Shown here piece by piece: positions 48,983 to 53,041 of a stretch of 53,041 nucleotides of DNA. Under the pieces are notes generated by a model. The model worked only from the letters and a program-made list of their open reading frames with translations, ran no database searches and had not been told where the DNA came from. The stretch covers positions 1 through 53,041 of the forward strand of contig JAIDSM010000135.1 of assembly GCA_029061225.1 (NCBI GenBank). The letters are read 5' to 3'. Every line of letters starts with the position of its first letter. Positions within the stretch are counted from its first letter, which is position 1. The DNA is from Muribaculaceae bacterium. GTDB taxonomy: Bacteria > Bacteroidota > Bacteroidia > Bacteroidales > Muribaculaceae. A program made the position numbers and the translations under genes.

Positions 48983-49915
48983 TTGAAGAATATAGTCGGC
49001 CGCTTTGCCCCATCACCCTCCGGGCGCATGCATCTTGGCAATATATACACAGCTCTTCTGTCATGGCTCTCCGTCAAGTCGCGAGGAGGAAAGTGGATTC
49101 TCCGCATAGAGGATCTCGATCCTCAGCGTTCAAAGTTGGAGCATGTCCGAATGATAGAAGATGACCTTCATTGGCTCGGTCTCGAATGGGATGAAGGAGG
49201 CCTTGACGGAAAAGGACCCAATGGTCCGTATGTGCAGAGCCGGCGCCATCATTTCTATGAAGAGGCTTTGGAGCGTCTGAAAGCTTCCGGCCTCTGCTAT
49301 CCTTGCACCTGTACTCGCGCAGACATCCTCGCAACGCAGGCTCCTCATGAATCGGATGGGAGAGTGGTTTATAAAGGTACATGCCGTCCGGCACTACTTC
49401 CTTCACCTTTCGTGGAGCGACCCGGGGCGGCAGTTCGTCTTGCAGTCCCGGACGAAGAGATTTCTTTTGCAGACAGAATCAAAGGACCGCAGACGGTTAA
49501 TCTGGCCCGTCACTGTGGCGACTTCATAGTGCGCCGTGGCGACGGAGCCTGGTCGTATCAGCTCGCGGTGGTCGTCGACGATGCTTTTATGGGTGTGACG
49601 GAAGTCATGCGTGGCGACGACCTGCTCCTTTCAGCCGCCCAGCAGATATATCTGTATCGTCTTCTTGGATACGATCCTCCCGAATTCGCCCATGTGCCGC
49701 TTGTCTGCAACGAAGCCGGTATCCGTCTGTCAAAACGGGACCGGTCACTTTCGATGGAATATCTCCGCGCTCACCATTCTCCGGAGGAAATTCTCGGCAT
49801 GGCCGCCCACCGCGCCTCCCTCATCCCATCTCCCCGCGCCATGTCTCTTCAAGAACTGATGGCAGAATTTGAGAATTCGGCCTATTTCAAGTACAATCTC
49901 AGCTCGGAGAGCTGA
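48983..49915 (+). CDS. gluQ: Glutamyl-Q tRNA(Asp) synthetase
   Basis: A 310-residue paralogue of the GluRS catalytic core without an anticodon-binding domain. It attaches glutamate to the queuosine base of tRNA-Asp. Visible are the HIGH-type motif MHLGN after GRFAPSPSGR, LRIEDLDP, a zinc-binding set (CYPCTCTR and the later GTCRP), and a degenerate KMSKS as LSKRDRS. The start is TTG at 48983, because the next in-frame Met falls inside the HLGN motif. The codons before it are a 7-bp repeat array with no purine-rich ribosome site. Confidence 0.92.
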   Translation: MKNIVGRFAPSPSGRMHLGNIYTALLSWLSVKSRGGKWILRIEDLDPQRSKLEHVRMIEDDLHWLGLEWDEGGLDGKGPNGPYVQSRRHHFYEEALERLKASGLCYPCTCTRADILATQAPHESDGRVVYKGTCRPALLPSPFVERPGAAVRLAVPDEEISFADRIKGPQTVNLARHCGDFIVRRGDGAWSYQLAVVVDDAFMGVTEVMRGDDLLLSAAQQIYLYRLLGYDPPEFAHVPLVCNEAGIRLSKRDRSLSMEYLRAHHSPEEILGMAAHRASLIPSPRAMSLQELMAEFENSAYFKYNLSSES

Positions 49916-49928
49916 CATCGTGTAGAAA

Positions 49929-49982
49929 CCTCAGGCTTCAGCCTGAGGAGATGATACTAAGTCTCAGTAGCCTCGGAGAGGC
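49929..49982 (+). other. Two hairpins after gluQ
   Basis: CCTCAGGC-TTCA-GCCTGAGG (49929-49948, 8-bp perfect stem) and GCCTC-GGA-GAGGC (49970-49982, 5-bp stem) lie 13 and 54 bp after the gluQ stop. Neither has a T run. They could end the gluQ transcript with Rho or be REP-like palindromes. Confidence 0.55.
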
Positions 49983-50013
49983 GATTTGTATAGTTGATTT
50001 CAATTTAAACTTA

Positions 50014-50101
50014 AATTCTCAATTCTCAATTATTCTCAATTCCCAATTCCCAATTCTCAATTAATTAAAATTCTCAATTCTCAATTCCCAATTCTCAATT
50101 A
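50014..50101. repeat. 7-bp tandem repeat region (AATTCTC/AATTCCC) before valS
   Basis: About ten units of AATTCTC and AATTCCC in two blocks (50014-50065 and about 50070-50101) with small phase slips. The array ends 8 bp before the valS -7 element, so the -33 region of that promoter lies within repeat sequence. Confidence 0.88.
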
Positions 50102-50108
50102 TTTTTAC

Positions 50109-50116
50109 TAATTTTG
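50109..50116 (+). promoter_or_regulatory. -7 promoter element for valS
   Basis: TAATTTTG on the plus strand, about 25-30 bp before the valS ATG. No TTTG is found 19-20 bp upstream; that interval is filled by 7-bp repeats. Confidence 0.6.
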
Positions 50117-50144
50117 CACTTTAAAAGCAAAATAAGTAAAAGAT

Positions 50145-52778
50145 ATGAGTGAATTAGCCACCAAATACAACCCGCATGAGGTTGAAGACAAATGGTATGA
50201 GTACTGGGAGCGTCACAAGATGTTCCATTCCGTACCTGACGAGCGTGAGCCATACTGCATCGTGATTCCGCCACCAAATGTGACCGGAGTCCTTCATATG
50301 GGCCATATGCTCAACAACACCATTCAGGATATCCTCATTCGTCGTGCGCGCATGATGGGAAAGAACGCCCTCTGGGTGCCCGGCACAGACCATGCCGCAA
50401 TCGCCACGGAGACAAAGGTTATTCAGAAACTCGCCGAGCAGGGCATAAAGAAGACCGACCTTACCCGTGAGGAGTTTCTCGAACATGCGTGGGATTGGAC
50501 ACATACCCACGGCGGCATCATCCTTCAGCAGCTCCGTAAGCTCGGCGCCTCATGCGACTGGGACCGCACTGCGTTCACCATGGATGAGCTTCGCTCAAAG
50601 AGCGTGACGAAGGTATTCTGCGATCTCTATGATAAAGGCCTTATCTATCGCGGACTGCGTATGGTCAACTGGGATCCGAAAAACCGCACCGCAATCTCCG
50701 ACGATGAGGTGAACTTCGTGCAGGAGCATTCCAAGCTCTACTATCTGCGCTATTATGTGGCCGATGATCCGGAAGGTCGTTATGCTGTGGTAGCGACCAC
50801 ACGTCCCGAGACAATCATGGGAGACACTGCCATGTGTATCAATCCCAAAGATCCTAAAAATGAATGGCTCAAGGGAAAGAAAGTGATCGTTCCCCTCGTA
50901 GGGCGGGAGATTCCCGTCATCGAAGACCGCTATGTGGAGATAGATTTCGGTACCGGTTGCCTCAAGGTGACTCCGGCTCATGACAAGAACGACTACATGC
51001 TCGGAAAGACTCACAATCTCGAGACCATCGATATCTTCAACGAAGACGCTACCCTCAACGAGCATGGCGGTAAATATGCGGGTATGGATCGTTTCGAGGT
51101 TCGCAAGCAGATAGCCAAGGATCTCGAGGAAGCCGGTCTGATGGAAAAGGTGGAGGATTACACCAATAATGTCGGCTACTCTGAGCGCACCAAAGTGGCT
51201 ATCGAACCCCGTCTGTCTCTGCAGTGGTTTATCAATATGCGCCACTTTGCCGAGATTTCCCTCGCTCCTGTGATGGAGGATTATATCAAGTTCGTGCCCG
51301 AAAAGTACAAGACCACCTATCGCCTTTGGCTTGAAAACATCCAGGATTGGTGTATCAGCCGTCAGCTCTGGTGGGGACATCGTATCCCGGCATACTACTA
51401 TGATGTGGACGGTGAGACTCGTATCGCCGTGGGTGAGACAAAGGAGCAGGCCCTCGAAAAGGCGCGTAAGGAGAGTGGACTCGACCTTCAGCTCGACGAT
51501 CTTGTTCAGGATGAAGGCGCGCTCGACACTTGGTTCAGTTCCTGGCTCTGGCCCATCACCCTTTTCAACGGTATCCTCGATCCTGACAACGAGGAACTCA
51601 AATACTATTATCCCACGGCAACACTCGTGACGGGCCCGGACATCATCTTCTTCTGGGTGGCCCGAATGATTATGGCCGGATACGAATACGTCGGAGACAA
51701 ACCTTTCAGCAACGTTTATTTCACCGGCATCGTGCGCGACAAGATAGGCCGCAAGATGAGCAAGTCGCTCGGAAACTCACCCGACCCCCTCGAGTTAATC
51801 GACAAATTCGGAGCCGACGGCGTCCGTATGGGCCTCATGCTGTCAGCTCCTGCCGGCAACGACATCATGTACGACGATGCTCTCGTTGAGCAGGGCCGTA
51901 ACTTCGCTAACAAGATCTGGAACGCCTTCCGCCTCATTCAGGGCTGGAGCGTAGATGATGCAATTCCGCAACCGGAAAGTTCGAAGATTGCCGTCGATTG
52001 GTTCCGCTCACAGCTTTACAAGACCATGAATGAGGTGGAAGACCTGATGGGCAAGTTCCGTATTTCGGAGGCTCTGATGGCAGTCTACAAACTCTTCTGG
52101 GATGAATTCTCAAGCTGGTATCTCGAGGTCATTAAGCCGGCATATGGCAGTCCCATCGACGGAAAGACCTATGCTGAGACCATGAAGTTCTTCGAGACGC
52201 TTCTTCAGCTTCTCCATCCCTTCATGCCCTTCATCACCGAGGAACTCTGGCAGCATCTCGCAGAGCGCAAGGACGGCGACAGCATCATGAACACCACCCT
52301 CCCTGCCGCCGGAGAGGTGGACGAGGCTCTGCTTGCCAAATTCGAGACTCTGAAAGAGATTATCACCGGCCTGCGCGCCATCCGCAAGCAGCGCCAGATC
52401 GCCAACAAGGAGGAGATTTCCGTAGAGGTTAAGGGTCAGCACGACGGCAGTCTCGACTCAGTGCTTCTGAAGATGGGCAATGTGAAAGACATTACTCCCA
52501 TCGAAGAGAAGGGCGCTACATCTGTAGCATTCCTGGTCGGCCCGGTAGAATACAGCGTGCCTCTCGCCGACAAGATCAATGTCGAGGAAGAACTTGCCAA
52601 GCTGGAGAAAGAACTCAAACGCTACGAAGGCTTCCTTGCCGGAGTAGAGAAGAAACTCTCCAACGAGCGCTTCGTGGCCAACGCCCCCGAGCAGGTCATC
52701 GCCCTGGAGCGAAAGAAGCAGAGCGACGCCACCGAAAAGATCGCCGCCATCAAGGCCTCCATCGCCGCCCTGAAGTAA
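50145..52778 (+). CDS. valS: Valine--tRNA ligase
   Basis: An 877-residue class I synthetase that charges tRNA-Val and edits mischarged threonine. The HIGH motif is HMGH ([15 protein letters not shown], about 43-57) and the KMSKS motif is [12 protein letters not shown] (about 540). The CP1 editing domain spans about 190-350 ([13 protein letters not shown]). An anticodon-binding domain follows 600-750, and a C-terminal coiled-coil arm (about 810-877, many Lys/Glu) ends the protein. The length is normal for Bacteroidetes. Confidence 0.97.
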   Translation: MSELATKYNPHEVEDKWYEYWERHKMFHSVPDEREPYCIVIPPPNVTGVLHMGHMLNNTIQDILIRRARMMGKNALWVPGTDHAAIATETKVIQKLAEQGIKKTDLTREEFLEHAWDWTHTHGGIILQQLRKLGASCDWDRTAFTMDELRSKSVTKVFCDLYDKGLIYRGLRMVNWDPKNRTAISDDEVNFVQEHSKLYYLRYYVADDPEGRYAVVATTRPETIMGDTAMCINPKDPKNEWLKGKKVIVPLVGREIPVIEDRYVEIDFGTGCLKVTPAHDKNDYMLGKTHNLETIDIFNEDATLNEHGGKYAGMDRFEVRKQIAKDLEEAGLMEKVEDYTNNVGYSERTKVAIEPRLSLQWFINMRHFAEISLAPVMEDYIKFVPEKYKTTYRLWLENIQDWCISRQLWWGHRIPAYYYDVDGETRIAVGETKEQALEKARKESGLDLQLDDLVQDEGALDTWFSSWLWPITLFNGILDPDNEELKYYYPTATLVTGPDIIFFWVARMIMAGYEYVGDKPFSNVYFTGIVRDKIGRKMSKSLGNSPDPLELIDKFGADGVRMGLMLSAPAGNDIMYDDALVEQGRNFANKIWNAFRLIQGWSVDDAIPQPESSKIAVDWFRSQLYKTMNEVEDLMGKFRISEALMAVYKLFWDEFSSWYLEVIKPAYGSPIDGKTYAETMKFFETLLQLLHPFMPFITEELWQHLAERKDGDSIMNTTLPAAGEVDEALLAKFETLKEIITGLRAIRKQRQIANKEEISVEVKGQHDGSLDSVLLKMGNVKDITPIEEKGATSVAFLVGPVEYSVPLADKINVEEELAKLEKELKRYEGFLAGVEKKLSNERFVANAPEQVIALERKKQSDATEKIAAIKASIAALK

Positions 52779-52800
52779 TCTATAATAGAAATAATTTAAA

Positions 52801-52836
52801 GCAAAATCGGCTCCTTTCTTCCGGAGCCGATTTTGC
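52801..52836 (+). terminator. Intrinsic terminator of valS
   Basis: A perfect 14-bp stem GCAAAATCGGCTCC/GGAGCCGATTTTGC with an 8-nt loop lies 22 bp after the valS stop. The T-rich 3' arm and following TTGTT serve as the tract; the flanking A run makes it potentially bidirectional. Confidence 0.88.
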
Positions 52837-52917
52837 TTGTTAATTGAAAGACCAAGTCCATTTTACAGTTCTTATATGCATAAGATAGTGTTTTTTTTTA
52901 TAAAAATCTTAAATTTT

Positions 52918-52949
52918 TTTGCGGATTTAAAAAAATAACGTTACTTTTG
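52918..52949 (+). promoter_or_regulatory. Promoter at the right end of the window
   Basis: TTTG (52918-52921), a 20-bp spacer and TACTTTTG (52942-52949) match the consensus. Transcription should begin near 52953 and run off the window. Confidence 0.8.
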
Positions 52950-52952
52950 CAA

Positions 52953-53041
52953 CCGAATCCGCGCCGTTGGGCAGTCTAAGAGTAGACAGTGATGTCTGGC
53001 GGCGGGAATTTTAGACATATTGAATAAAAGCGTGTATTGAC
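52953..53041 (+). ncRNA. Structured leader or small RNA, cut by the window end
   Basis: The first 50 nt of the predicted transcript contain a hairpin GTCTA-AGAG-TAGAC (52974-52987) and a competing one AGAC-AGTGAT-GTCT (52984-52997) that shares bases 52984-52987. Both are enclosed by CGCCG (52962-52966) and CGGCG (53000-53004). No start codon with a long frame appears before the window ends. It could be a cis-regulatory leader or a small RNA; I do not recognise the class. Confidence 0.4.

Noticed and set aside
1-53041. tRNA or rRNA genes, prophage or integrative element
   Set aside because: I saw no cloverleaf, rRNA segment, integrase, recombinase or phage structural gene; an automated tRNA and covariance scan would settle it.

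Overview
The window looks like a chromosomal segment of a gut Bacteroidales, probably family Muribaculaceae (family level is an inference). The support is: at least six promoters of the Bacteroidetes form TTTG-N19/20-TAnnTTTG; a TonB-dependent receptor next to a large lipoprotein; secreted proteins with a C-terminal 'NLQGVKV...VKKVIR'-type tail; GldE, an SpmA/SpmB-type membrane protein, a Bacteroidetes-type malate dehydrogenase and a DAHP synthase/chorismate mutase fusion. There is no rRNA, no tRNA I can recognise, no transposase, no integrase and no CRISPR array.

Layout. 1-9.3 kb (all minus strand): a repeat-rich lipoprotein and its TonB-dependent receptor, a YitT-type membrane protein, an M48 metalloprotease and a large secreted protein. 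9.3-22.2 kb (minus): one long pyrimidine operon running pyrC, carA, carB, a pyrK-pyrD fusion, pyrF, pyrE, and pyrB carrying a PyrI-like zinc tail, then a PurF-like amidotransferase and a Crp/Fnr regulator. It holds every step from glutamine and bicarbonate to UMP. In front of pyrC are a strong promoter, a 17-codon leader ORF and an intrinsic terminator, arranged like a translation-coupled attenuator. 22.3-32.1 kb (minus): a secreted protein, a GH30 glycosidase with two small membrane or cytosolic genes, an SpmAB-like protein, a MntA-HepT toxin-antitoxin pair, and trpS-znuA-znuC with no znuB. 32.2-38.2 kb (minus): a Gly/Pro-rich secreted protein, malate dehydrogenase, an OPT transporter, the DAHP synthase/chorismate mutase and prephenate dehydratase. 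38.4-46.4 kb (plus): glyS, lemA, an FKBP lipoprotein with an S9 peptidase, a GHL10 glycosidase and a DUF2400 protein. 46.5-48.6 kb (minus): a phosphopantetheinyl transferase and gldE. 48.7-53 kb: a putative small RNA, gluQ, valS and a structured leader running off the end.

The most unusual signals are non-coding. (1) Short tandem repeats with a strict 7-bp period but different unit sequences (AATTCTC, ATTAATC, CTTAACC, ATTATGC, TTTAATC) fill many intergenic gaps and reach into start and stop codons. (2) Two hairpins share an 11-8-11 geometry and the same octaloop GTTTCACG on unrelated stems. (3) Three copies of a 27-bp palindromic element are interspersed. (4) The pyr leader attenuator, a 48.8-kb small-RNA candidate and a switch-like leader at the right end complete the list.
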